Assembly: GCF_000383915.1 (NCBI RefSeq) | Contig: NZ_KB912942.1 | Location: 3,359,623-3,423,622, forward strand | DNA: 64,000 nucleotides | Reading direction: 5' to 3' | Source of the DNA: Amycolatopsis benzoatilytica AK 16/65 | GTDB taxonomy: Bacteria > Actinomycetota > Actinomycetes > Mycobacteriales > Pseudonocardiaceae | Shown here: piece after piece, positions 44,879 to 53,616 of the stretch | Numbering within the stretch: the stretch's first letter is position 1 | How the letters are laid out: every line of letters starts with the position of its first letter | Position numbers and translations under genes: made by a program | The notes under the pieces: generated by a model | Seen by the model: the letters and a program-made list of their open reading frames with translations, nothing else | The model's database searches: none | What the model was told of the DNA's origin: nothing

Positions 44879-45550
44879 TCAGCCGACGGACCGCTCGTCG
44901 TCCCCGAACAGCTCGCGCAGAGTCACTTCGCGGTTCACCCGGACATGCTCGGCGGCGTACTCGCGCGCCCGCGCCACGTCACCGGACCCGATCGCCTCGA
45001 CCAGCCGGCGGTGCTCCTCCAACAGTTCGTCCCAGTGCTCGTTCTGACTGGTCAGCCAGCGCAGCTGGCCTTCGAGCGGATGCAGCATGGTGGTCAGCAG
45101 CCGGCTGCCCGCGATCGCGATGATCTCGTCGTGCAGTCTGCTGTTGACCGCGTTGATCTCCATCCCGTCGCCACCCTGGGTAGCGCGCGCGGATTCGGTG
45201 AGCAGCCGCTCCAGCTGACGCAGCTCCGGTTTCCCGGCCCGCTCCGCGGCGCGCCCGGCAGCAAGGCTTTCGAGCGCCTCGCGGATCTCGAACAGCTCCT
45301 CGACGTCGACCCGCGCCAGCTTCCGCACCACCACCCGCCGAGGGGAGGGCACCGCCACGAATCCTTCCGCTTCCAGGCTGCGGATCGCCTCCCGCACCGG
45401 CACCCGCGACACCCCGAGGTCCTCGGCCAGCTCGCGCTCGACCAGCCGGTCCCCCGGCTGCAGCCGGCCGGTCAGGATCCGTTCGCGCAGCTCGTCGAGC
45501 ACGCGCCGGCGGGTCGCCGCGAGCGGCTGCCGGTCCTCGGTGGCGGTCAC
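44879..45550 (-). CDS. GntR/FCD-family regulator of the transporter-racemase pair
   Basis: A 223-residue regulator with an N-terminal winged helix (VLDELRERILTGRLQPGDRLVERE, then LAEDLGVSRVPVREAIRSLEAEGFV, about 15-75) and a C-terminal FCD ligand domain (about 85-205). FCD domains usually bind carboxylic acids with a metal. The GTG at 45550 follows GAGAGGGGA; in-frame codons further up lack a site. It is divergent from the NCS1 transporter across a region with a perfect operator-like palindrome. Confidence 0.9.
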   Translation of the reverse strand: MTATEDRQPLAATRRRVLDELRERILTGRLQPGDRLVERELAEDLGVSRVPVREAIRSLEAEGFVAVPSPRRVVVRKLARVDVEELFEIREALESLAAGRAAERAGKPELRQLERLLTESARATQGGDGMEINAVNSRLHDEIIAIAGSRLLTTMLHPLEGQLRWLTSQNEHWDELLEEHRRLVEAIGSGDVARAREYAAEHVRVNREVTLRELFGDDERSVG

Positions 45551-45603
45551 CGGTCCCCTCTCTCGCGCTGACCCGGACATCCGCGAGTTTATCGGGAAGA
45601 GGG

Positions 45604-45658
45604 TTGACTCAGCAGCCGCGCGGGGCGATATTTGGTATCCCAAGTTTGGGATACCAAA
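45604..45658 (+). promoter_or_regulatory. Promoter and GntR-type operator for the NCS1 transporter
   Basis: TTGACT (45604-45609) and GATATT (45627-45632) are 17 bases apart, a good -35/-10 pair. TTTGGTATCCCAA (45631-45643) and its exact reverse complement (45646-45658) form a 13-bp palindrome with a GT spacer that covers the expected start site. TTGGTATNNCCAA-like palindromes suit FCD/GntR dimers, so repression by the divergent regulator is likely. Confidence 0.75.
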
Positions 45659-45687
45659 GCTGCCGGCTCGTCGACCGGAGGTCTGCA

Positions 45688-47115
45688 ATGACGCACGCCC
45701 CGTCCACCGAAAACCGCGCGCACGCCCCCGCCGGGCGCGATCCACGCCTGTGGAACGAGGACCTCGCGCCCGCCAAGGAGCGGCGCTGGAAGGTCTACGA
45801 CATCTTCGCGCTGTGGATGTCGGACGTGCACAACCTGGGCAACTACACGTTCGCGGCCGGACTGTTCGTGCTCGGCCTCTCCGCCTGGCAGGTGTTCACC
45901 GCGCTGCTGTTCGGGTTCGTGGTGATCTTCTTCGGGATGAACCTGATGGGCCGGATCGGCCAGCGCACCGGCGTCCCGTTCCCGGTGGTGGCGCGGATCA
46001 GCTTCGGCACGTTCGGCGCGAACCTGCCCGCCCTGATCCGCGCGGTGATCGCGATCTTCTGGTACGGCATCCAGACCTATCTCGCCAGCGTCGCCATCAC
46101 ACTGCTGGTGCTGGCCATCGACCCCGGCTTGAAGTCGTGGACCGAGCACAGCTTCCTCGGCCTGCACGCGCTCGGCTGGGCCTGTTTCGTCGCGCTGTGG
46201 CTGGTGCAGGCGTTCGTGCTCACCCGCGGCATGGAGGCGGTCCGGAAGTTCCAGGACTGGTGCGGCCCGCTGATCTGGATCGTGATGATCGCGCTCGCGG
46301 TGTGGATCCTGGCGGCCAGCCACTGGCACATCTCGCTCACCACCAGCCCGCGCCGCATTTCCGGCGGAGAGCAGGTGCGGCAGTGGTTCGGCGCGGCCGG
46401 GCTGATCCTGTCCACCTACGGCACGCTGATGCTCAACTTCTGCGACTTCTCCCGCAACGCCCCGGACCAGAAGACCGTGCGGCGCGGCAACTTCTGGGGC
46501 CTGCCGGTGAACTCGACGGCGTTCGCGCTGCTGTCGGTGATCGTCACCGCGGGCAGCCTGCAGGTGTTCGGCGAGGCGATCACTGACCCGGCCGAACTGC
46601 TCGCCAAGGTGCACAACACTCCGGTGCTGGTGATCGGCGCGCTGACCTTCGCGATCGCCACCATGGGCGTCAACATCGTGGCCAACTTCGTCTCCCCCGC
46701 CTACGACCTGGCCAACATCTGGCCGAAGCGGATCTCGTTCACCGTCGGCGGGATGATCAGCGCGGTCGCCGCGCTGTGCGTGCTGCCGTGGAAGCTGTAT
46801 TCCTCGCCGGTGGTGGTCAACTACTTCCTGGGCGGGCTCGGCGCGTTCCTCGGGCCGCTGTTCGGGATCATGATCGTCGACTATTACCTGATCCGCCGCG
46901 GCAAGGTCGACGTCGACCAGCTGTTCGTGCGCGACGGCACGTACCCGAAGGTGAACCCGCGCGCGATCGCGACGTTCCTGCCGTGCGCCGCGCTGTCCGC
47001 GGTCATCGCGCTGGTGCCGTTCTTCGCACCGGCCGCGCCGTACTCGTGGTTCATCGGCACGGCCAGCGCCGGACTGCTCTACTACGTCGTTTCGTACCGC
47101 CTGCGGAGGGCTTGA
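45688..47115 (+). CDS. NCS1-family nucleobase/hydantoin/allantoin permease
   Basis: A 475-residue membrane protein with about 12 helices. RRWKVYDIFALWMSDVHNLGNYTFAAG at the start, GRIGQRTGVPFPVVARISFGTFGAN and FWYGIQTYLAS are NCS1 motifs for transport of hydantoins, allantoin, cytosine or uracil with Na+ or H+. CCGGAGGT lies five bases before the ATG at 45688. It is coupled to a racemase of the Asp/Glu/hydantoin family (TGATG), which points to hydantoin- or allantoin-like compounds, although no hydantoinase is in the window. Confidence 0.9.
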   Translation: MTHAPSTENRAHAPAGRDPRLWNEDLAPAKERRWKVYDIFALWMSDVHNLGNYTFAAGLFVLGLSAWQVFTALLFGFVVIFFGMNLMGRIGQRTGVPFPVVARISFGTFGANLPALIRAVIAIFWYGIQTYLASVAITLLVLAIDPGLKSWTEHSFLGLHALGWACFVALWLVQAFVLTRGMEAVRKFQDWCGPLIWIVMIALAVWILAASHWHISLTTSPRRISGGEQVRQWFGAAGLILSTYGTLMLNFCDFSRNAPDQKTVRRGNFWGLPVNSTAFALLSVIVTAGSLQVFGEAITDPAELLAKVHNTPVLVIGALTFAIATMGVNIVANFVSPAYDLANIWPKRISFTVGGMISAVAALCVLPWKLYSSPVVVNYFLGGLGAFLGPLFGIMIVDYYLIRRGKVDVDQLFVRDGTYPKVNPRAIATFLPCAALSAVIALVPFFAPAAPYSWFIGTASAGLLYYVVSYRLRRA

Positions 47116-47825
47116 TGCGGATCCTCGTCACCAACTGCAACACCACCGAGGCGATGACGAAGGAGATCGAGACCGGGGCCCGCGCCGCCGCCAGCCCCGG
47201 CACCGAGATCGTCGCGCTGACGCCGAAGTGGGGCCCGGAATCGGCCGAGGGCTGGCTGGACAGCTTCCTGTCCGCGGCAGCCGTGCTGGACCTGTTGCGC
47301 AGCACCGAGGAAACGTTCGACGCGGTCGTGCTCGCCGGATTCGGCGAGCACGGCCGGGAGGGCGCGCGGGAACTGCTGGACGTGCCGGTGGTCGACATCA
47401 CCGAGGCGGCCGCGCACCTGGCGACGCTGCTCGGTCGCCGCTTCGGCGTGGTGACCACGCTGGACCGCACTTGCGGGCTGATCGAGGACAGCCTGTACTC
47501 GGCCGGCGTGGACCGCAATTGCGTGGCGGTGGCCGGCTCCGGGCTCAACGTGCTGGAGCTGCGCGACGAGGAACGCACCGAAGCCGCGCTGGTCTCGGCC
47601 GGGCAGCGGGTGATCGATGCCGGCGCCGAGGTGCTCGTGCTCGGCTGCGCCGGGATGACCGGTCTGGACCGCACGATGTCCGCCCTGCTCGACGTCCCGG
47701 TGGTCGACGGCGTGGCGGCCGCGGTCCGGCTCGCCGAATCGCTGGTGGCGCTGGGATTGCGCACCAGCCGGGCCGGGTCCTACGCCCGTCCGCTGGACAA
47801 GCACCGGACCTGGCCGGGCGGCTGA
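47115..47825 (+). CDS. Asp/Glu/hydantoin racemase-family protein lacking the first catalytic Cys
   Basis: A 236-residue protein with MRILVTNCNTTEAMT, VVTTLDRTC and EVLVLGCAGMTGLDRTM, typical of hydantoin and allantoin racemases. These use two Cys as acid/base pair. The second is present (C178 in LGCAGM), but where the first is expected in a CFGDP-like motif the protein has AGFGEHG, with Gly at position 75. It may therefore act as a different lyase or isomerase, or use another residue. The start overlaps the permease stop as TGATG. Confidence 0.83.
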   Translation: MRILVTNCNTTEAMTKEIETGARAAASPGTEIVALTPKWGPESAEGWLDSFLSAAAVLDLLRSTEETFDAVVLAGFGEHGREGARELLDVPVVDITEAAAHLATLLGRRFGVVTTLDRTCGLIEDSLYSAGVDRNCVAVAGSGLNVLELRDEERTEAALVSAGQRVIDAGAEVLVLGCAGMTGLDRTMSALLDVPVVDGVAAAVRLAESLVALGLRTSRAGSYARPLDKHRTWPGG

Positions 47826-47829
47826 GCGC

Positions 47830-48960
47830 TCAGGCCCCGGCCCGCGCCCGGCCGGTCAGCGCCTTGCTCCACGGCAGCCGGCGCAGCAGCTCGGCGATCG
47901 CGAACGTCAGCAGGAGCGTCGCCGGATACACCGCCAGGGTGGTCCACGGAGCGCCGTACCGGTCGCCGACGAACGAGAGAAGCGGGTCCAGCAAGGCGAT
48001 CGCGATCGGATGACACAGGAAGATCGCGAACGACCGGTCGACCGCCCAGGAAACGAACCTCCCGCCGCGCTGCTTGCCCTCCGCCCAGCGCGCGCCCGCC
48101 AGGTAGATGCCGGCGATCGCGGCGACGCACCACGGGATCAGGTACGGCCGGAACGCGTCCGAGGCCATCTCCGGCCACTCTCCATTGTGGACGCTCAGGA
48201 AGTAGCCGGTTTCGACGATCGCCAGCCCGGCCGCCATGCCCAGCAGCACCCACCGGGAATGCCCGCGCACCCAGGCGTGCACCGTCTCGAAGTGCAGCGC
48301 CGCGGTCATGCCCAGCACGGTGTAGAACTGATACGGCAGCAACGTCGAGAAGAACTGGCTAATCACGTTGTAGCCCACCGCGCCGGGCGGGTAGCTCATG
48401 AACACGGTCACCGCCGCCTGCACCCCGAACGAGACCGCGAGCACCGGCCACGGCCGGCGGCGGATCAGGCCGAACAGCTTGGCCAGCAGCGGGAAAAGCA
48501 GGTACACCTGCAGCGTCACCAGGATGAAATACAGGTGGTACCAGGCATTCCCGGTGAGCAAGTCCAGACCGAGCGCCCGCAACTGGGAGCTCATTGACCC
48601 GAACGGCTGATTCAGGGCCACCATCGCATACACCCAGTAGATGACCGTCCAGACCACGTACGGCACCGCGACCAGCGGGAACCGGCGGCGCCAGAACTTC
48701 CCCGCCGGCACCGGCCGATCCCGGTACTGGAACACCAGCACGAACGCGGTCAGCGCGAAAAACGCTTCCCGGGTCAGATGCAGCGGCGCCTGGATCGCGT
48801 CCGCGACCACGTCCTGCTGGTAGGTGGTCGAGCCGACGACGTGAATCAGGATCACCAGGGCGAACGTGATCACCCGGTACAGATCGATCTGACGCAGATG
48901 CCGCGACTTCGCCGGCGCCGGCTCGTCCGCGCGGGCGAGCGGGATCTCGGTAGTGGTCAT
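47830..48960 (-). CDS. Membrane acyltransferase (acyltransferase-3 family)
   Basis: A 376-residue protein with about ten transmembrane helices and the family's opening RQIDLYRVITFALVILIHVVGS, including the catalytic-type His in the first helix, and REAFFALTAFVLVFQYRDR. Such proteins O-acylate exported sugars, peptidoglycan or antibiotics. It starts at the ATG at 48960. It converges on the racemase with only four bases between the stops and faces away from the chitinase, so nothing links it functionally to either. Confidence 0.86.
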   Translation of the reverse strand: MTTTEIPLARADEPAPAKSRHLRQIDLYRVITFALVILIHVVGSTTYQQDVVADAIQAPLHLTREAFFALTAFVLVFQYRDRPVPAGKFWRRRFPLVAVPYVVWTVIYWVYAMVALNQPFGSMSSQLRALGLDLLTGNAWYHLYFILVTLQVYLLFPLLAKLFGLIRRRPWPVLAVSFGVQAAVTVFMSYPPGAVGYNVISQFFSTLLPYQFYTVLGMTAALHFETVHAWVRGHSRWVLLGMAAGLAIVETGYFLSVHNGEWPEMASDAFRPYLIPWCVAAIAGIYLAGARWAEGKQRGGRFVSWAVDRSFAIFLCHPIAIALLDPLLSFVGDRYGAPWTTLAVYPATLLLTFAIAELLRRLPWSKALTGRARAGA

Positions 48961-49409
48961 CGTTCGGCCATGCTCCCGGGGTCGTTGCGGCTTATCGTGC
49001 CAGGCTCGCCGCCGCAGCTGTGAGCCACCCATGATCTTCCTGAGAGATACCTGATCCGGACGTGACGCGGACGTCGGCTTCGCCACACGGTGACCGGGAC
49101 CACCGAGCCGGCCCGCGAAAGGCCCCGGATTCCGCCGGGCAGCCCTTCCCGGACGGACCGCCGAGTGGTCCAGTGGTCCGGACCACCTGCGACACGCGGA
49201 ACAGGCCGTTGGTCGGGCGTTTACCGGCATACCGCCGCAAACCGCCCAGTCGCCAAAATTGGTCTAGTCCATAGTCTTGACTCCGGGTGTGCCCTGGTTC
49301 ACATTCGAGGGCGGGCCGGCCCAGCTCTTGCAGTGCTCACCCGAACGTCCGACCGTGGCGCGCATCCCGGCGCGGCCGGCGGACTTCGCCTGCGCGAGGG
49401 AGAACGCTC
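48961..49409. promoter_or_regulatory. 449-bp divergent region with dre-like sites before the chitinase
   Basis: No gene is supported here. TGGTCTAGTCCA at 49260-49271 differs by one base from the core of the DasR element (TGGTCTAGACCA), the N-acetylglucosamine-responsive operator of actinomycete chitin genes. The perfect palindrome GTGGTCCGGACCAC at 49173-49186 has the same arms with a CCGG centre. TTGACT at 49277-49282 could be the -35 of the chitinase promoter. These assign probable DasR-type control; the regulator itself is not in the window. Confidence 0.6.
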
Positions 49410-51272
49410 ATGCCCCACCGGACCTTGAGACCGCTCGCCGTCGCCGCCGCCGCGCTGGCGGCAGTGGCAGTTGCCGGTCTCACCATCCTGGCCCGGCCCG
49501 CCCCGGCCACCGCGACGCCCGCCGCCGCCTCCTCGGGAGGGCTGCGGGTCGCCTACTTCGACCAATGGAGCATCTACCAGAACGCCTACTACCTCAAAAA
49601 CGTCGACAAAATCGCCGACAACCTCGACTACGTGCTCTACGACTTCGAGAACATTGATCCGGCCAACCTCACCTGCTTCGAGGCGACCAAGGCGTCCACC
49701 CCCGACCCGGGCGGCGAGGACGACCCGAACGCGGGCGACGGCGCCGGCGACCAGTTCGCCGACTACCAGAAGTCGTTCGGCTCGGACATCAGCGTCGACG
49801 GCACCGCCGACGCCTACACCATGCCGATTGTCGGCAACTTCCACCAGCTGCAGGAACTCAAGGCGCGGCACCCGAACCTGAAGGTGCTGCTCTCGATCGG
49901 CGGCTGGACGTACTCGAAGTACTTCTCCGACGTCGCGGCCACCGACGCGTCGCGGAAGAAGTTCGTCAGCTCGTGCGTCGACATGTTCGTCAAGGGCAAC
50001 CTCCCGGCCGCCGGCGGCTACGGCGGTCCCGGCACCGCCGCGGGCATCTTCGACGGCTTCGACCTGGACTGGGAGTATCCGGGCTCTGCCGCCGGCCACA
50101 CCGGCAACCACACCAGCCCGAACGACACGCAAAACTTCACGTCGCTGCTCGCCGAGTTCCGCAGCCAGCTCGACGGGCTGGGCGGCAAGCACTACGCGCT
50201 GTCCGCCGCGCTGCCCGGCGGCCAGGACAAGATCGCGAAGATCCAGACCGACAAAATCCACCAGTATCTGGACTTCGCGGACGCGATGACCTACGACATG
50301 CACGGCGCCTGGGACAAGACCGGCCCGACGAACTTCCAGGACCCGCTCTACGGCTCGCCGAACGACCCGTCCGGCGCCATTCCGCCGGGCACCGAGAAGT
50401 ACACGATCGATTCGGTGATGAAGGCATACACGCAGGGGGATCCGGCGTACGGCATCCCAGGCGGGTTCCCGGCGTCGAAGCTCACCCTGGGCATCCCGTT
50501 CTACTACCGGGGCTGGACCGGCGTGCCGGCCGGCTCGAACCACGGTCTGTACCAGTCGGCGACCGGGCCGTCCGCGCCTCATCCGCTGAGCGGCAACGTG
50601 CCCGGAGTGGCGATGTACAAGGAACTCTCCGGCGTGGTCGACAATCCCGCCGACACCTTCTGGGACCCGACGACCCAGTCCGCTTGGTTCTACGACGGGA
50701 CGAGTTTCTACGGCGGTTCGTCACCGCAGTCGATCAAGGCGCGCACTGACTACATCCACTGCTCCGGCCTGGCCGGCGCGATGATGTTCTCGCTCTACGA
50801 CCTGGATCCGCAGTCGACGCTGTTCCACGACGTCGTCGACGGGCTGGCCGCGCCGACGACCGGGTGCTCCGGGCCGCCGCCGACCACCTCGACGACCCCC
50901 ACGACGCCTACGACACCGACGACTCCCACGACGCCGACGACTCCACCGGGCGGCTCCTGCACGGCGCCGGCGTGGGACGCCTCGAAGGCGTACAACGGCG
51001 GCGCGACGGTGTCCTACAACGGGCACACGTGGAGCGCGAAGTGGTGGACCCAGGGCGAACAGCCCGGCAGTGCGGCGGTCTGGGCCGACAACGGCGCCTG
51101 CTCCGGCGGCGGCGGTCCGACCGCCGCGTGCCCGGCGGCATGGAACTCGTCGCAGGCCTACTCCGGCGGAGCAGTGGTGTCCTACAACGGGCACCGGTGG
51201 ACCGCCAAGTGGTGGACCCAAGGCGAACAGCCCGGCAGCGCGGCCGTCTGGGCCGACAACGGCACCTGCTGA
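49410..51272 (+). CDS. Secreted GH18 chitinase with two chitin-binding domains
   Basis: A 620-residue exported chitinase. Signal peptide about 1-36; GH18 barrel about 45-485 with SIGGWTYS and the catalytic DGFDLDWEYP (Glu222 is the acid); then a Thr-Pro linker of repeated TTP units (about 490-515); then two closely similar CBM5/12-type domains, each with WTQGEQPGSAAVWADNG. It hydrolyses chitin to chitobiose outside the cell. The ATG at 49410 follows GAGGGAGAA. The linker is encoded by a short CCC/ACG-rich tandem repeat that may vary in length between strains. Confidence 0.95.
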   Translation: MPHRTLRPLAVAAAALAAVAVAGLTILARPAPATATPAAASSGGLRVAYFDQWSIYQNAYYLKNVDKIADNLDYVLYDFENIDPANLTCFEATKASTPDPGGEDDPNAGDGAGDQFADYQKSFGSDISVDGTADAYTMPIVGNFHQLQELKARHPNLKVLLSIGGWTYSKYFSDVAATDASRKKFVSSCVDMFVKGNLPAAGGYGGPGTAAGIFDGFDLDWEYPGSAAGHTGNHTSPNDTQNFTSLLAEFRSQLDGLGGKHYALSAALPGGQDKIAKIQTDKIHQYLDFADAMTYDMHGAWDKTGPTNFQDPLYGSPNDPSGAIPPGTEKYTIDSVMKAYTQGDPAYGIPGGFPASKLTLGIPFYYRGWTGVPAGSNHGLYQSATGPSAPHPLSGNVPGVAMYKELSGVVDNPADTFWDPTTQSAWFYDGTSFYGGSSPQSIKARTDYIHCSGLAGAMMFSLYDLDPQSTLFHDVVDGLAAPTTGCSGPPPTTSTTPTTPTTPTTPTTPTTPPGGSCTAPAWDASKAYNGGATVSYNGHTWSAKWWTQGEQPGSAAVWADNGACSGGGGPTAACPAAWNSSQAYSGGAVVSYNGHRWTAKWWTQGEQPGSAAVWADNGTC

Positions 51273-51292
51273 CCCTCCCTGAAAACGCATGA

Positions 51293-51348
51293 GTCGGCGG
51301 CGGTACCAGGTTCCCCCACCCTCGAAGGGACCTGGTGCCGCCGCCGAC
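51293..51348. terminator. Bidirectional terminator between chitinase and mctB
   Basis: Arms 51293-51311 and 51330-51348 pair over 19 bp with one G-U position, and the loop contains a second CCCTCGAAGGG hairpin. It lies between convergent genes, 20 bases from each stop. Confidence 0.85.
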
Positions 51349-51367
51349 GTGCGGGAGGCAAAACGTC

Positions 51368-52333
51368 TCAGTTGCCCGGCGGCGCCGAGTTGCCGGACGC
51401 GTTCACACCCGGCGCGAGCGCCTGCGCGTTCCCGGCGATTCCATAGCGGCCCGCGCCGCCGTTGAGCTGTTCCTGCAGTGCCAGCAGGGTCGCCACCCGG
51501 CCGGCCGCGGTGTCCGCGTTGTCCACAGTGGACAGGATGGACGTCGCCGAGGTGTCCGCGCGGACCACGCCGATCGGACCGGCGCCGTCCGCGGAGCCCT
51601 TGTCGCCGGCCAGCACGGTGCCCGCACCGGAACGGTCCATCTGCGCGGCGAACCGCGCGATGGTGGCGGCGCGGTCGCCGGCGCCGTCGCCGGTCTGCTG
51701 GGCGCCGGTGAGCACGATCGCCAGCTGCGCCGGCTGCACGCCCTGGCTCGGCTTCACGAACCCGCCGTCGGTCAGCCCGCCGAGCGCGGCGGCCAGTTCG
51801 GCACCGCTCGCCTGCGGCTTCGCGGTGGACTTGTCCAGCAGCAGCACCGAACCGAGCAGCGCGCCGGCGAGCGTGCCGGAGTCACCCGCGGTCGGGAACT
51901 TCGCACCGGCCGGCTGCAGCCGGGTGACGACGTCGCGCAGCTGGTCGGCCTTCGCCGGGTCGGTGAACGCATCGGTCAGCTGCAGTTCCCCGGTCACCGT
52001 GGCACCGGACTGGCCGACGAGCTTCTTGAGCGCGTCCCGGTCCGCTGGGCGCGCGTCCTGCGTGGTGACCAGCACGACGCTGCGCTTGTCGAGGACGCCG
52101 GCGACGACCTTCGGCCCCATCAGGCCGGCGAACGCGTCCGAATCGGACAGTCGCGCGTTCAGCACGTTGCGCTGCGCCTGCAGGTCCGAGACCTGAGTGC
52201 CGAGGTCTTTCTTCTGGTCGGAAAGCCCGGCCAGCAGCGAACCGTTGAGCGCGGTCGAGCCCAGCACCACGCCGACAGCCAGCGCCAGGAAGCACGCGGT
52301 GATGGAAACGATGTGGTAGCGCAGGGAAATCAC
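51368..52333 (-). CDS. mctB: MctB-like copper transport outer protein
   Basis: A 321-residue protein with an N-terminal membrane anchor (ISLRYHIVSITACFLALAVGVVLGS, the family signature), a coiled-coil segment (LSDQKKDLGTQVSDLQAQRNVLNARL, about 37-62) and a soluble alpha/beta domain. The M. tuberculosis homologue Rv1698 helps keep cytosolic copper low. The start is GTG 52333, overlapping the steA stop by four bases (GTGA). The Gly/Ala-rich C-terminus is probably disordered. Confidence 0.9.
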   Translation of the reverse strand: MISLRYHIVSITACFLALAVGVVLGSTALNGSLLAGLSDQKKDLGTQVSDLQAQRNVLNARLSDSDAFAGLMGPKVVAGVLDKRSVVLVTTQDARPADRDALKKLVGQSGATVTGELQLTDAFTDPAKADQLRDVVTRLQPAGAKFPTAGDSGTLAGALLGSVLLLDKSTAKPQASGAELAAALGGLTDGGFVKPSQGVQPAQLAIVLTGAQQTGDGAGDRAATIARFAAQMDRSGAGTVLAGDKGSADGAGPIGVVRADTSATSILSTVDNADTAAGRVATLLALQEQLNGGAGRYGIAGNAQALAPGVNASGNSAPPGN

Positions 52334-53514
52334 GCGAAAAGCCCCTTAACCCAGGCGATGAACGAGGACCAGGTGTGCTGGATCCACTCGAGGTAGACGG
52401 AGCCGACGTCGGAGACCAGCAGAGCGGCCACGACGACGATGATGGCGGCGAGGACGAGCAGCGCGATCGCGCCGAGCGACACCCGGGCACGGTGCAGGGT
52501 CGCGACGGCCTTGCCGTCGACCAGCTTCGTGCCGAGCTTGAGCCGGGTGAGGAAGGTCGACGGGTTCGACCCGGACCGGCCGTGGTCGAGGAATTCCCGA
52601 AGCGTGGCCTGGAATCCGACGGTGACCACCAGGCTCGCGCCGTGCGCGTCGGCCAGCAGCAGCGCCAGGTCCTCGGCGTTGCCGGACGCGGGGAAGGTGA
52701 CCGCACCGATGCCCAGGTCCTGGATCCGCTCGACCCCCGGCGCGTGCCCGTCCGGCTGCGCGGGGACGACGACCTCGCCGCCGCTGCGCAGTGTGGCGGT
52801 GCCGATCCCGGTCGGGTCGCCGACCATCACGTCCGGCTGGTAGCCCTGCGCGCGCAGGGTGTCCGCGCCGGCGTCGACGCCGATCAGCACCGGCCGGTGT
52901 TCGCCGATGTACTTCTTGAGCTTCTTCAGGTCTTCCGCGTGCCCGGTGCCGGCCGCGACGACCAGCACGTGCCGGTCGCGCACCGGGACCTTCAGCTCCG
53001 GCACGCCGACGCCGTCGAGGATCAGCGTCCGCTCGCGGCGCAGGAACTCGATCGTGTTGGCGGAGAAGGCTTCCAGCTGGGTGGACATCCCGGCCTTGGC
53101 TTCGATCATCTGGTCGGCGACGCTTTCCGCGGTCTGCTCGACCCCGCTCGCGAGCTGACGCTCGCCCAGGTACACCGCGCCCTCGTGCACACGCAGTTTC
53201 GTGCCGTCCTTGACCGTGCGCAGCAGGTCGCCGCCCACCGAGTCGATCAGCGGGATGCCTGCCGCGACCAGGATTTCCGGGCCCAGGTTCGGGAACCGGC
53301 CGGAGATCGACGGCGACGCGTTGACCACCGCGACGACCTCGGCGGCGACCAGCGCGTCGGCGGTCGCCCGGTCGAGGTCGAGCTGGTCGAGCACCGCGAT
53401 GTCGCCCGCGCTGACCCGGCGCAGCAGTTCGCGCGTCCGGCGGTCGACCCGCGCGACACCGGTGACGCCGGGGAGGGCTTCGTGGTTGCGCGTGAGAAGA
53501 CCAGTGAGCTTCAT
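52330..53514 (-). CDS. steA: Cytokinetic ring protein SteA
   Basis: A 394-residue protein matching Rv1697. The conserved core MKLTGLLTRNHEALPGVTGVARVDRRTRELLRR is at the start, and a thiamin-pyrophosphokinase-like domain follows (VIVGVDAGADTLRAQG-like segment; PDVMVGDPTGIG; TFPASGNAEDLALLLADAHGA). A single transmembrane helix lies near 345-367 (SLGAIALLVLAAIIVVVAALLV). In corynebacteria SteA works with SteB (an MctB relative) at the division septum; the overlap with mctB fits that pairing. The ATG at 53514 is chosen by homology, as the SD is weak. Confidence 0.9.
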   Translation of the reverse strand: MKLTGLLTRNHEALPGVTGVARVDRRTRELLRRVSAGDIAVLDQLDLDRATADALVAAEVVAVVNASPSISGRFPNLGPEILVAAGIPLIDSVGGDLLRTVKDGTKLRVHEGAVYLGERQLASGVEQTAESVADQMIEAKAGMSTQLEAFSANTIEFLRRERTLILDGVGVPELKVPVRDRHVLVVAAGTGHAEDLKKLKKYIGEHRPVLIGVDAGADTLRAQGYQPDVMVGDPTGIGTATLRSGGEVVVPAQPDGHAPGVERIQDLGIGAVTFPASGNAEDLALLLADAHGASLVVTVGFQATLREFLDHGRSGSNPSTFLTRLKLGTKLVDGKAVATLHRARVSLGAIALLVLAAIIVVVAALLVSDVGSVYLEWIQHTWSSFIAWVKGLFA

Positions 53515-53616
53515 GTGGCTGATGGTGACAAATGTGCGCCCTGGATTGCCGCCGACGCGCCGAGGACCACGTGACTCATTGTGGTGAGCCATGTCGCGCC
53601 GGGTGCCGCCACGGGG

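Noticed and set aside
50880..50960. Short tandem repeat as an independent element
   Set aside because: It encodes the Thr-Pro linker of the chitinase in frame, so it is a coding low-complexity region.
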